DNA from: JBJKSO01 sp046703825
Lineage (GTDB): Bacteria > Chloroflexota > Dormibacteria > Aeolococcales > Bog-877
Reading direction: 5' to 3'
Assembly: GCA_046703825.1 (NCBI GenBank)
Contig: JBJKSO010000065.1
Span: 1-63,134, forward strand
Length of the DNA: 63,134 nt
The position numbers and the translations under genes are program-made. Shown in pieces: positions 42,754 through 50,729 of the stretch. How positions within the stretch are numbered: position 1 is the first letter of the stretch; every line of letters starts with the position of its first letter. The notes under the pieces were generated by a model. That model was not told the DNA's origin and did no database searches. It saw only the letters and a program-made list of their open reading frames with translations.

Positions 42754-43078
42754 CGAGAAACAGGCGCTCCAGCACCTCAAGCGGGTAACCGGCGACAGCG
42801 GCCGCCTCGGGATCCTCGAGACAGCGCGCCACGCCGGCCGCGAGCAGCAGCAGCCGCGCCCGCTCCAGCGCCTTGGTGGCGGCCGCCAGCTGGGTCAGCA
42901 CTTCTCGGCACTCGCGACCCTGGGCGAGCATCCGGTCGACCGCCTCCACCTGGCCGGCCACCCGGTGGAGGCGGCGCCGCGCGTCTGCTACCGCCGCCGC
43001 CGGCAGCTCGAAGCAGGGCCCGGGAACTCCCTGGGCGGCCCGGCCGTCGTCAAGCGCGGTCGCCACCTTCGGCACCAT
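42743..43078 (-). CDS. CsoR/CstR-family (DUF156) regulator lacking the metal-binding histidine
   Basis: 111 residues, ATG start. The all-helical DUF156 core is DARRRLHRVAGQVEAVDRML and GRECREVLTQLAAATKALER. Copper sensor CsoR uses Cys-His-Cys with 29 residues between the cysteines and His four before the second. Here Cys57 and Cys86 keep that spacing, but the His position is Gly82. This is the pattern of CstR-like persulfide sensors rather than copper sensors. The gene overlaps trx by 29 bp and should autoregulate through the palindrome at 43488-43507. Confidence 0.85.
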   Translation of the reverse strand: MVPKVATALDDGRAAQGVPGPCFELPAAAVADARRRLHRVAGQVEAVDRMLAQGRECREVLTQLAAATKALERARLLLLAAGVARCLEDPEAAAVAGYPLEVLERLFLGLS

Positions 43079-43436
43079 CGGCTTGGGCCGCCACCTGACG
43101 GTGGACCTCCGCCATGTCCACCTCCTGCACCTTGCCGATCAGGTTCTCCAGGGTCGGGCCCGGCAGGGCACCGGGTTGCATGTAGAGCAGGACCCCCTCG
43201 CGAAAGGCGGCTAGGGTGGGGATGGACATGATCTTGAACGAGGCGGCGAGGTCCTGCTCGGCGTCGGTGTCCACCTTGGCGAAGGTGATATCTGGATGCT
43301 TCTCGGAGGCCTGCTCGTAGACCGGAGCGAAGGCGCGGCAGGGGCCGCACCAGGCTGCCCAGAAGTCGACCAGCAACGTGTCGCTGGTATCCAGGGTTTG
43401 CTGAAAGTTGTTTGCGGTCAGGGTGACGGTGGCCAT
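43050..43436 (-). CDS. trxA: thioredoxin
   Basis: 128 residues. The redox motif is WAAWCGPCRAFAPVY with Cys30 and Cys33, followed by the KVDTDAEQDLAASFKIMSIP segment with the cis-Pro, and FREGVLLYMQPGALPGPTLE. It has a 20-residue acidic C-terminal tail not usual in thioredoxins. It shares an operon with the CsoR/CstR-type regulator, suggesting response to thiol, persulfide or metal stress. Ribosome site AGGAAG lies just before the ATG on the reverse strand. Confidence 0.95.
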   Translation of the reverse strand: MATVTLTANNFQQTLDTSDTLLVDFWAAWCGPCRAFAPVYEQASEKHPDITFAKVDTDAEQDLAASFKIMSIPTLAAFREGVLLYMQPGALPGPTLENLIGKVQEVDMAEVHRQVAAQADGAEGGDRA

Positions 43437-43484
43437 GGGCTTCCTCTTTGGTGCACTTGGCGGCGATAAGCCGCCCCTCGCGTC

Positions 43485-43513
43485 AGGATATACCCCTGGG
43501 GGTATATTGGCAA
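43485..43513 (-). promoter_or_regulatory. trx-csoR promoter with CsoR/CstR operator in the spacer
   Basis: Reverse-strand -35 TTGCCA (43508-43513), 17-bp spacer, -10 TATCCT (43485-43490). Within it lies a perfect 9-bp inverted repeat, ATATACCCC / GGGGTATAT around TG (43488-43507), matching the known A/T-flanked CCCC-GGGG operators of CsoR and CstR. It is about 50 bp upstream of the trx start, so repressor binding would block the polymerase. Confidence 0.8.
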
Positions 43514-43520
43514 ACCCGGA

Positions 43521-44345
43521 TCAGCCGCTGAACAGGCCGTCCAGCCGGCGGTAGCGCTCTCGTCGCCGCGCGGGGTCCACCCTGGCCGCCGCCAGCCCGG
43601 CCAGCTGCGCCTCCAAGCGCGGACGCAGCAACGCGGCGGTGGCGTCCCAGTCGGTGTGGGCGCCCCCTTCGGGTTCCGGGACGATCTCGTCGGCGATGCC
43701 CCACTCCAAGAGATTGGCCGCCTCCAGCCGCAGCGCCGCCGCCGCGTGCTGTTTGCGGCTGGAGTCGCGGAAGAGAATGGCCGCGGCGGCTTCGGGCGAG
43801 GCCACCGAGAGGAACGCGTGCTCAAGCACCAGCACCGCGTCCGCCAGCAGGGTGGCCAGCGCACCGCCGCTGCCCCCCTCTCCGATCACCACCGCGATGT
43901 ACGGCGTCGGCAGGGCCAGCTGGGCCTCCAGGGTCTGGGCGATCGCCCAGGCCTGGCCGCGCTCCTCGGCCGCGACTCCGGGGTAGGCACCGGGGGTGTC
44001 GATGAAGCTGACCACCGGAAGCTGCAGCCGGCCGGCTAGGGCGAACAGGCGTTGCGCTTTGCGGTAGCCCTCGGGGTGGGCCATGCCGAAGTTGCGCCGC
44101 CCGCGCTCCTCCAGCGTCCGACCCTTCTGATTGGCCACCACCGCCAGCCGCATCCCGACCAGGCGGGCCAGACCGATCACGATGGCCGCGTCATCCCCAC
44201 CCTGGCGGTCCCCGTGCAGCTCGATGAAGTCGTCCAGGCAGCGCTGGATCAGATCCAGCGAGTAGGGGCGCTCGGGATGGCGGGAGACCTCAACTTGGGC
44301 CCAGGCCGCCGCCAGACCAGCGCTGGCCTGGTCCGGGCCGCTCAT
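43521..44345 (-). CDS. accA: acetyl-CoA carboxylase carboxyltransferase subunit alpha
   Basis: 274 residues; transfers the carboxyl group from biotin to acetyl-CoA together with AccD. Family stretches: RPYSLDLIQRCLDDFIELHG, RRNFGMAHPEGYRKAQRLFA, PVVSFIDTPGAYPGVAAEER, IGEGGSGGALATLLADAVLV and FLSVASPEAAAAILFRDSSR. The N-terminus is shorter than in E. coli AccA (319 residues), lacking part of the N-terminal helix pair. It overlaps accD by 4 bp. The biotin carrier and carboxylase are not in the window. Confidence 0.94.
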   Translation of the reverse strand: MSGPDQASAGLAAAWAQVEVSRHPERPYSLDLIQRCLDDFIELHGDRQGGDDAAIVIGLARLVGMRLAVVANQKGRTLEERGRRNFGMAHPEGYRKAQRLFALAGRLQLPVVSFIDTPGAYPGVAAEERGQAWAIAQTLEAQLALPTPYIAVVIGEGGSGGALATLLADAVLVLEHAFLSVASPEAAAAILFRDSSRKQHAAAALRLEAANLLEWGIADEIVPEPEGGAHTDWDATAALLRPRLEAQLAGLAAARVDPARRRERYRRLDGLFSG

Positions 44346-45190
44346 GCGGCCGATGAAGCCGCTTGGTCCTCCGCCAGCACCTGCAGCAGCTGGATCAGCG
44401 CCTCGCGCAGGTGGCGCCGGTCGACCACTCGGTCGATCAAGCCGCGGGCGTGGTGGAACTCACTGGTCTGGAACCCGGCCGGCAGCTGCTCGTAGGTGGC
44501 CTGCGTGATCACCCGGGCTCCGGTGAAGCCGATCATCGCCTTTGGCTCAGCCAGGATCACATCGCCCAGGGCGGCGAAGCTGGCGATGCTCCCGCCCATG
44601 GTGGGGTCGGCCAGCACCGAGACGAAGGGCACGTGGGCCTCGGCCAACCGGTGCAGCGCGGCCACGCTCTTGGCCATCTGCATCAGCGAGAAGACGCCCT
44701 CCTGCATCCGCGCGCCACCCGAGGAGGTGACGCACACGAAGGGCACGCGCGCCTCGGCGCTGCGCTCGATCGCCCGCGCCAGCCGCTCCCCGACCGCGGT
44801 TGAGAGGCTGCCGCCCAGAAACCCGAAGTCGAAGGCGGCCAGACCCACCCGGGCGCCCCCGATCTGGGCGGCGCCGGTGAGGATGGCGTCGGGCAGCTGG
44901 TGCTTGCTGCGCGCCTCCTCTAGGCGCTGGCTGTAGGGCTTGGTGTCGACAAACTGGAGGCGGTCGGTTCCCTCGATGGCCGCATCCCACTCCGAGAAGC
45001 TGCCGGGGTCGGCCAGCTGGCGCACCCGCTCCAGGGCGCTGATCCGGGTGTGGTGGCCGCAGTCCGGGCACACCCTTAGGTTCTCGGCCGCCTCCGCCAC
45101 CGAGTGCGTCGCCTGGCAGACCGGGCAGGTCACCACTTCCGGGCCGAGTTCCGCAGGCGGAACGGAACGGGGGTGGGTGGTGGTCGCCAT
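44342..45190 (-). CDS. accD: acetyl-CoA carboxylase carboxyltransferase subunit beta
   Basis: 282 residues. The N-terminal zinc ribbon is made by Cys22, Cys25, Cys41 and Cys44 (VVTCPVCQATHSVAEA, RVCPDCGHH). The crotonase-like core contains YSQRLEEARSKHQLPDAILT, FVCVTSSGGARMQEGVFSLM, PFVSVLADPTMGGSIASFAA and IGFTGARVITQATYEQLPAG. It is the first gene of accD-accA and diverges from fabH-fabF across 152 bp that contain a palindrome, so the first steps of fatty-acid synthesis may be co-regulated. Confidence 0.95.
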   Translation of the reverse strand: MATTTHPRSVPPAELGPEVVTCPVCQATHSVAEAAENLRVCPDCGHHTRISALERVRQLADPGSFSEWDAAIEGTDRLQFVDTKPYSQRLEEARSKHQLPDAILTGAAQIGGARVGLAAFDFGFLGGSLSTAVGERLARAIERSAEARVPFVCVTSSGGARMQEGVFSLMQMAKSVAALHRLAEAHVPFVSVLADPTMGGSIASFAALGDVILAEPKAMIGFTGARVITQATYEQLPAGFQTSEFHHARGLIDRVVDRRHLREALIQLLQVLAEDQAASSAA

Positions 45191-45277
45191 CGATTACTCC
45201 CTCACAAGGTGGCGCACGGTGGGCCGTTCTCCCCAACGCAGGACGGTCTTAAGGCACAGTCCCAAAGACGGCGTCGA

Positions 45278-45301
45278 GGTTACGGCTTTTGGACCGTAAC
45301 C
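45278..45301. promoter_or_regulatory. inverted repeat between accD and fabH (candidate fatty-acid operator)
   Basis: GGTTACGG at 45278-45285 and its exact complement CCGTAACC at 45294-45301, separated by eight bases. It is in the only intergenic space between the divergent accDA and fabHF units. A shared operator or a transcript hairpin are both possible; the position favours an operator. Confidence 0.5.
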
Positions 45302-45342
45302 CACCAGCAGGCTATGGTCTTGGACAAATAGTGGGGAGAGTC

Positions 45343-46479
45343 TTGCCGGGCAAACAGAGCGCGTCCGAGCGAAACGGGCACGTCCGGGCCACCGCGCCCT
45401 GCCATCTCATGGGGATTGGCACGGCCGTACCCGCCCTGGAGGTCACCAACTCGGACTTGGAGGGGTTCCTAGACACCTCCAACGAATGGATCGAGAGCCG
45501 CACCGGGATCCGCAGCCGTCGGGTGGCTGAGCCCGAGCTCAGTCTGGTGGGGCTAGCCGCCCGTGCCGCTCGGGCCGCGCTCACCGCCGCTGATCTGGTG
45601 CCCGCCCAAGTGGACACCATCATCTGCTCGAGCAGCTCCCCAGATCAAACCTTCCCGGCCCTGGCCTGCCGTCTCCAGACGGAACTCGGCTGCCCGCCCG
45701 GGATCGCCTTCGACATCCAGGCGGCGTGCTCGGGGGCCGTCTACGGTCTCGGGGTGGCCGAGTCCCTGATCCGAACCGGGGTCAGCCGGCGGGTGCTCGT
45801 GGTTTCCGCGGAAATCTTTACGCGACTGGTCGACTGGACCGACCGCTCCACCGCCGTCCTATTCGGGGACGGAGCGGGTGCCCTCTTGGTGGGCGGGCCC
45901 GACGAAGTGGGGGCCGAGCTGCTAGCGGTGCAGCTGGGGGCCGACGGCTCGGGGGCCGACACCTTGGACACGGTCCGCTCCGTCGACCAGCTTCCTTCGG
46001 GACTGCCCGCCTACACGGCCGCGCCGCGGTCGCTGGACCGGGTGATCCGCATGAACGGTCGCGAGGTGTTCCGCTTCAGCACCCGGGTCCTGGAGCAGAT
46101 CGTCCGCTCGCTGGCCGAGGAGGTCGGGGCCTCGCTTGACGACATCTCGCTAGTTGTTCCGCACCAGGCCAACTCGCGCATCCTGGCCACCGCCGCCGGG
46201 AGGCTCGGGCTTTCCCCTGAGAGGCTGGTCTCCAGCGTGGACCACCAGGGCAACACTTCCTCGGCCTCCATCCCACTGGCACTCGCCGAAGCCGCCCAAA
46301 CCCGGCGCTGCCAAGTGGGTGACATGCTCTGTCTGGTAGCTTTCGGTGCCGGGTTGACCTGGGGCGGAGCCCTCCTTCGCTGGCAACCGACCCCGGTCCT
46401 GATCGACGACGCCGCCGAGTGGTCGCGGCCTAGGGCGGTGCCCACCGTCGCCCCGGAGCAGGAGGAGGTCGAGGCTTGA
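45343..46479 (+). CDS. fabH: beta-ketoacyl-ACP synthase III
   Basis: Condenses acetyl-CoA (or a branched acyl-CoA) with malonyl-ACP to start fatty-acid synthesis, 378 residues. Motifs: TSNEWIESRTGIRSRRVAEP, nucleophile Cys129 in FDIQAACSGAVYGLGVAESL, the His of VVPHQANSRILATAA, and the Asn of DHQGNTSSASIPLALAEA. TTG 45343 follows GGGGAGAG closely; GTG 45331 and further upstream codons are in frame. A 30-residue C-terminal extension beyond the usual end is present. It overlaps fabF by 4 bp (TTGA). Confidence 0.94.
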   Translation: MPGKQSASERNGHVRATAPCHLMGIGTAVPALEVTNSDLEGFLDTSNEWIESRTGIRSRRVAEPELSLVGLAARAARAALTAADLVPAQVDTIICSSSSPDQTFPALACRLQTELGCPPGIAFDIQAACSGAVYGLGVAESLIRTGVSRRVLVVSAEIFTRLVDWTDRSTAVLFGDGAGALLVGGPDEVGAELLAVQLGADGSGADTLDTVRSVDQLPSGLPAYTAAPRSLDRVIRMNGREVFRFSTRVLEQIVRSLAEEVGASLDDISLVVPHQANSRILATAAGRLGLSPERLVSSVDHQGNTSSASIPLALAEAAQTRRCQVGDMLCLVAFGAGLTWGGALLRWQPTPVLIDDAAEWSRPRAVPTVAPEQEEVEA

Positions 46480-47729
46480 GTGAGGACAGGGGCCGCCGGG
46501 TGGTGGTCACCGGCATGGGAATCATCAGCCCGATCGGGATCGGTGTGGCCCAGGCCTGGGAGGCGGCGCTGGCCGGTACCAACGGCATCCGTCGCATCCA
46601 GGCCTTCGATCCCAGCCCCTACAGCTCGCAGATGGCGGCCGAGGTGGCTGACTTCGAGCCAACCGACTTCATCGAGCGCAAGCAGGTGAGCCGGACCGCT
46701 CGCTTCACCCAGTTCGCCCTGGCGGCGACGCTGGAGGCGATGGAGGACTCTGGGCTCCGCATCGACGACTCCAACCGGGATGAGGTGGGCGTGATCGTGG
46801 GGTCCGGGATCGGCGGCCTCAAGGTTACCGAGGACGCCAGTCAGACCCTGGTCCTGCGCGGGCCACGGCGGCTGAGCCCCTTCACCGTACCGATGATTCT
46901 GGCCGATATCGCCGCCGGCGAGATCTCCATGAAGTTGGGTGCAGGCGGCCCCAACTTCGCCCTGGTCTCGGCCTGCGCCTCCGGCGCCCACGCCGTCGGC
47001 GAGGCCACCGAGATCATCAAGCGCGGTGACGCCGTCGCATGTCTGGCGGGATCGAGCGAGTCGGCGGTGACGCCGCTGTCGGTGGGCGCCTTCAGCGCCA
47101 TGCGCGCCCTCTCTCAGCGCAACGACGACCCGGACCACGCCAGCCGGCCTTTTGACGCCCACCGGGACGGCTTCGTGGTCGGGGAGGGCTGCGCCATTCT
47201 GGTGCTCGAGGAGTTGGGTCACGCCCTGCGCCGGGGAGCCCGGATCCTGGCCGAGGTGGCCGGTTACGGGGCCAGTGCCGACGCCTACCACCTGACCGCC
47301 AGCGAGCCCAGCGGACGCGGGGCCAAGCGGGCCATGGGCCGGGCGCTCGAGAAGGCGGGGGCGCGCCCCAGCGACGTCGGCTACATCAATGCCCACGGCA
47401 CCTCGACGCCGATCAACGACGCCGCCGAGACCGCCGCCATCAAAGGGCTGTTCGGCGAGGCCGCCTACTCGGTGCCGATCTCCTCGACCAAGTCGATGAC
47501 CGGGCACACGCTAGGCGCCGCGGGATCTATCGAATCCGTGTTCTCGATCATGGCGATCGTGGATGGCCGAGTGCCGCCCACCATCAACTACCGTGACCCC
47601 GACCCGGAGTGCGACCTCGACTACGTCACCGATGGTGCCCGCGAGGTCAAGCCGGAGCTGGTGCTGAACAACTCCTTCGGGTTCGGCGGCCACAATGCCT
47701 GCCTGGCCTTTCGCCGCTTCCGCGACTAG
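46476..47729 (+). CDS. fabF: beta-ketoacyl-ACP synthase II
   Basis: Elongation condensing enzyme, 417 residues, TTG start overlapping the fabH stop. The catalytic triad is in VSACASGAHAVGEATEII (Cys), YINAHGTSTPINDAAETAAI (His) and TKSMTGHTLGAAGSIESVFS (His). The ending LNNSFGFGGHNACLAFRRFR is typical. No acpP, fabD or fabG gene lies with it, unlike the common fabH-fabD-acpP-fabF order, so the rest of the pathway is elsewhere. Confidence 0.96.
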   Translation: MSEDRGRRVVVTGMGIISPIGIGVAQAWEAALAGTNGIRRIQAFDPSPYSSQMAAEVADFEPTDFIERKQVSRTARFTQFALAATLEAMEDSGLRIDDSNRDEVGVIVGSGIGGLKVTEDASQTLVLRGPRRLSPFTVPMILADIAAGEISMKLGAGGPNFALVSACASGAHAVGEATEIIKRGDAVACLAGSSESAVTPLSVGAFSAMRALSQRNDDPDHASRPFDAHRDGFVVGEGCAILVLEELGHALRRGARILAEVAGYGASADAYHLTASEPSGRGAKRAMGRALEKAGARPSDVGYINAHGTSTPINDAAETAAIKGLFGEAAYSVPISSTKSMTGHTLGAAGSIESVFSIMAIVDGRVPPTINYRDPDPECDLDYVTDGAREVKPELVLNNSFGFGGHNACLAFRRFRD

Positions 47730-47772
47730 CCGCAGCCCGAGTTCCGCTCGCCGCTGACCGGCTCTCGACGGA

Positions 47773-48930
47773 ATGCGCATTTTGTTCGCCTCCACGGGCG
47801 GTCGCGGCCACCTCTTGCCGATCCTGGAGCTGATGGAAGCCGCCCGAGCCGCCGGCAGCGAGGTGGCACTGCTGGCGCCGCGCTCGTCGTCGCCGGGAGA
47901 CCTCACCAGGAGCGTGCCGCTGTATCTGGGCGATGATCCGAGCAACGAGCTGCGGGCGGAAGTCAGGGCGGCTCTCTCCGCCGGTTCCGGAGCTCACACC
48001 GCAACCCTGGTGGAGCGGGAGTACTTCGGCCGCCACTGCACCGCAGCCATGCTCGCAGCCGCCGAGCGCGCTTTCGACGACTTCCGACCAGATGTGCTGC
48101 TGCGAGAGACGTGCGAGTACTCGGGCGCGGTGTGCGCCCTGCGCCGGGGCGTCCCCAACTGCCAGCTGGGGATATCGCCGGCGCGGGGGGACTGGTTCGG
48201 ATTGAGACTGGCTTCGCCGGTGCTGGAGGCCTACCGGCCCGGTGCCGGCGAATCTCTGGCCCATGCGCCTTACCTGACACGGCTGCCCGCCTCGCTCGAC
48301 CCCGGGCCCTACCCGGACATCCGCCGCTATCGTGAGCCGACGAAACAGCCGCGTCCGCTGCCCAACTGGTGGGACGGCGACCCCCGCCCGCTGGTGTACA
48401 TGACCCTGGGCAGCGTCGCCGGCGGGCTCGGACCTGGCGCACGGCTGCTCCGCTCGATGCTGATGACCGCGCAGAGCCTGCCAGCTCGCGTGCTGCTGAG
48501 CACTGGTCTAGGGGATACCTTCCCTAAGCCGTGTCCGCCCAACGTGCATCTGGAGGGCTGGGTGGGCCATGTGGACGCCGCCGCAGCGTCGCAGGTTGTG
48601 GTGTGCCACGGGGGAACCGGCACCGTCTACGGCACTGTCGCGGTGGGCGTGCCGCTGGTGGTCGTCCCGATGTTCGCCGACCAGGCAACCAATGGCGCGA
48701 GCGTGTCCGCTGCCGGTGCTGGCATCGCCCTGCCCATGGAGCGAGTGCTGGCCACCGGGGGCCGAGCCGACGACGCACTGGGGCACGCCATCCGCGAGGT
48801 CGCGGGTGACGATTCCTACCGGCGCGCGGCGGCTCAGATCGCGGCCGAGATGTCCTCGCAGCCAATACCGGACCGAGCCTGGTTTCGCCGCCTGGTTACC
48901 GGTGGTCCGCCGCGGGCAGTCCGGGGATGA
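47773..48930 (+). CDS. glycosyltransferase, GT1 / MGT-like family
   Basis: 385 residues of a GT-B fold similar to macrolide and antibiotic glycosyltransferases. The N-terminus MRILFASTGGRGHLLPILEL is the acceptor-domain start. The donor site is in HLEGWVGHVDAAAASQVVVC, HGGTGTVYGTVAVGVPLVVV and PMFADQATNGASVSAAGAGI. It would transfer a sugar from a nucleotide sugar to a hydrophobic or secondary-metabolite acceptor. No biosynthetic cluster accompanies it. ATG start 43 bp after fabF; a TTG-rich leader is not needed. Confidence 0.85.
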   Translation: MRILFASTGGRGHLLPILELMEAARAAGSEVALLAPRSSSPGDLTRSVPLYLGDDPSNELRAEVRAALSAGSGAHTATLVEREYFGRHCTAAMLAAAERAFDDFRPDVLLRETCEYSGAVCALRRGVPNCQLGISPARGDWFGLRLASPVLEAYRPGAGESLAHAPYLTRLPASLDPGPYPDIRRYREPTKQPRPLPNWWDGDPRPLVYMTLGSVAGGLGPGARLLRSMLMTAQSLPARVLLSTGLGDTFPKPCPPNVHLEGWVGHVDAAAASQVVVCHGGTGTVYGTVAVGVPLVVVPMFADQATNGASVSAAGAGIALPMERVLATGGRADDALGHAIREVAGDDSYRRAAAQIAAEMSSQPIPDRAWFRRLVTGGPPRAVRG

Positions 48931-49054
48931 GGGCCGGCGCGCCTATGGCCGGGCGCCGCGCACCCGAAGTCACGGCTCGGCCCGTCAGGGTCGGCTGCTA
49001 GCATCGCCTTGCCGCCCCGGATTCCGGGTGACCCCCGGGTGAGGAGATCCTCCG

Positions 49055-49717
49055 CTGCAGCGCATCACCAGGCTGGGCTTCGTCAACTGCTACCTAGTGG
49101 AAGAGAGCGACGGTCTGGTCGTGCTTGACACCATGTTCGGGGGAAGCGCACCAAAAATCGCCGCCGCCGTGGAGAAGACGGGGATGCCGGTGATTCGGAT
49201 CGTCCTCACCCACGGCCACGGGGACCACATTGGGTCGCTCGATGCCTTGCACGCGCTCTGGCCGGCGGCCGAGGTGCTGATATCCGAGCGGGACGCACGC
49301 CTACTGAGGAAGGATGTGACAGCAGCCCCGGGCGAACCCCAGGACGCCAAGATCCGCGGTTCGCTTCCCGGCGCCACTACGTTACCAACCGGGTACGTCG
49401 CCCACGGTGACCGTGTCGGCTCGCTCGAGGCCATTGCGTCTCCCGGGCACACTCCGGGGCATCTGGCCTTCATCGACAGCAGAGACCGGACCCTGTACTG
49501 CGGCGATGCCTACACCACCGTGTTTGGCGTAGCCACCTCCGCCCACCGGAACTGGCGATTCCCCCTGGCGGCGCTCGCCACCTGGCATCGACCCACGGCT
49601 CTGGCCAGCGCGCGCTCGCTCAGAGCGCTGGAGCCGGCCCGGCTCGCCCCCGGACACGGCGGGATGCGCAATGCGCCGGGAGCGGCGATGGATGCGGCGA
49701 TAGCGCGCGGGCTCTGA
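49055..49717 (+). CDS. MBL-fold metallo-hydrolase with probable CTG start
   Basis: 220 residues if CTG 49055 is the start. The N-terminal beta-strand of the fold (LGFVNCYLVEESDGLVVLDT) is encoded upstream of the first GTG (49097), so that GTG would cut into the domain. The frame closes at 49040, and the only start-like codon between is CTG, eight bases behind GAGGAG (49041-49046). The metal site is THGHGDHIG with further ligands in ASPGHTPGHLAF and the Asp of LYCGDAYTTV. Substrate is unknown; the fold hydrolyses esters, thioesters or amides. Confidence 0.8.
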   Translation: MQRITRLGFVNCYLVEESDGLVVLDTMFGGSAPKIAAAVEKTGMPVIRIVLTHGHGDHIGSLDALHALWPAAEVLISERDARLLRKDVTAAPGEPQDAKIRGSLPGATTLPTGYVAHGDRVGSLEAIASPGHTPGHLAFIDSRDRTLYCGDAYTTVFGVATSAHRNWRFPLAALATWHRPTALASARSLRALEPARLAPGHGGMRNAPGAAMDAAIARGL

Positions 49718-49845
49718 CACGCCACCCGTCAACCTCGGCCAGCGCACTTGAACGGGAGCCGGGCGGTTCGCGGTTTTAGCCCCCTCGGCGGTGCGCGCCC
49801 AGCAGAGCCAGGTCGCGGCCTCGCGACTAGACCAAGGAGCAGACC

Positions 49846-50361
49846 ATGAGCAGAGAGGTCTTCGACGCGATCCGCACCGTGCTGGCGGTCAGGGAATATC
49901 GCGAGGAGCCGGTTCCCGACGAGGTGATCAAGCGGATCCTGGAGGCGGCCAGACTGACAGCCAGTTCGATGAATCGCCAGCCGTGGCACTTTGTGCTGGT
50001 GCAAGACCGGGACCACCTGAAGGAGCTGGGCGCCCTGGTCAAGACCGGTCCCTACATCGCCGCCGCCGCCTTCGCGGTAGTGGTTGCCTACCAGCGCGAG
50101 AGCCGCTTCGGTGTCTCCGACGCCAGCCGGGCGGTGCAGTCGATGTTCCTCGCCGCCTGGTCGGACGGGGTCGGCTCGAACTGGACCGGGTTCGGCGGCC
50201 TGGAAGGAGTGCGGGCGGCGATCGGCCTTCCCGACAGCTTCGAGGTCCTCTGTGTGCTTCCCTTCGGCTACCCGCTGCACCCTCTGGGGGCGGGACGCAA
50301 GAACCGCAAGACGCTCGGCGAGGTCGCGTCGCTGGAGCGCTTTGGAGGTGTGATTCGCTGA
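49846..50361 (+). CDS. nitroreductase-family flavoprotein
   Basis: 171 residues, ATG after AAGGAGCAG. The FMN-binding opening LAVREYREEPVPDEVIKRIL and EAARLTASSMNRQPWHFVLV are characteristic, followed by a shortened core with DASRAVQSMFLAAWSDGVGS and LCVLPFGYPLHPLGAGRKNR, then the C-terminal KTLGEVASLERFG. Shorter than classical NfsB (about 217), closer to the small nitroreductase/dehydropyridine-type members. It acts on quinones, nitro-compounds or coenzymes; no substrate can be named. It reads toward a pseudogene region. Confidence 0.88.
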   Translation: MSREVFDAIRTVLAVREYREEPVPDEVIKRILEAARLTASSMNRQPWHFVLVQDRDHLKELGALVKTGPYIAAAAFAVVVAYQRESRFGVSDASRAVQSMFLAAWSDGVGSNWTGFGGLEGVRAAIGLPDSFEVLCVLPFGYPLHPLGAGRKNRKTLGEVASLERFGGVIR

Positions 50362-50371
50362 CGTGCCAGGC

Positions 50372-50690
50372 CTAGTGGTGGCAGCCGCGACCATCTCGAT
50401 CAGCCGGAACTTCTGCACCTTGCCGGTCGCGGTGGTGGGAAGATGCCCGGCTGATATGTAGCCCACCTCGCGCGGAACCTCGAAGCGCGCCAGGTGGCGC
50501 ATGCAATGGTCGATCAGTTCCTGGGGCTCGGTCGGGGTGGCACTCGGGATAACCGATGCCACTCCCACCTCGCTCGTGCGCTCGTCCGGTATCCCCACCA
50601 CGAACGCCCGAATCACGCCGGGATAGCGCCCCAGGACCTCCTCCACCTCGCGGGGTGCGACTAGCTCGCCGCCGCACTTGTAGAGCTCTT
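50372..50690 (-). pseudogene. C-terminal fragment of an acyl-CoA synthetase
   Basis: The reverse-strand frame encodes the C-terminal domain of an ANL ligase: KELYKCGGELVAPREVEEVL, RAFVVGIPDERTSEVGVASV, HCMRHLARFEVPREVGYISA, and the catalytic Lys stretch LPTTATGKVQKFRLIEMVA. It starts abruptly near 50690, with no adenylation core upstream, and no stop is met at the natural end. It is therefore a remnant. Confidence 0.75.
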
Positions 50691-50696
50691 TGCTGG

Positions 50697-50729
50697 GTCG
50701 ACAAGCACGGATATCTGCACATCACCGGC
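50697..50729 (+). other. 33-bp fragment reading as ligase motif on the opposite strand (micro-inversion)
   Basis: Read on the plus strand these bases encode VDKHGYLHITG, the motif that normally directly precedes K-E-L in acyl-CoA ligases, whereas the rest of the ligase fossil is on the minus strand. A 33-bp inversion at the break between the fabH and ligase fragments would explain this. Confidence 0.35.

Noticed and set aside
42743..43078. Copper-sensing CsoR
   Set aside because: The His required for Cu(I) binding is Gly82, and no copper pump or chaperone is adjacent.
46011..47507. 498-codon open frame antisense to fabH and fabF
   Set aside because: Covers two well-defined condensing enzymes on the other strand; its protein is low in hydrophobic core and has no motif.
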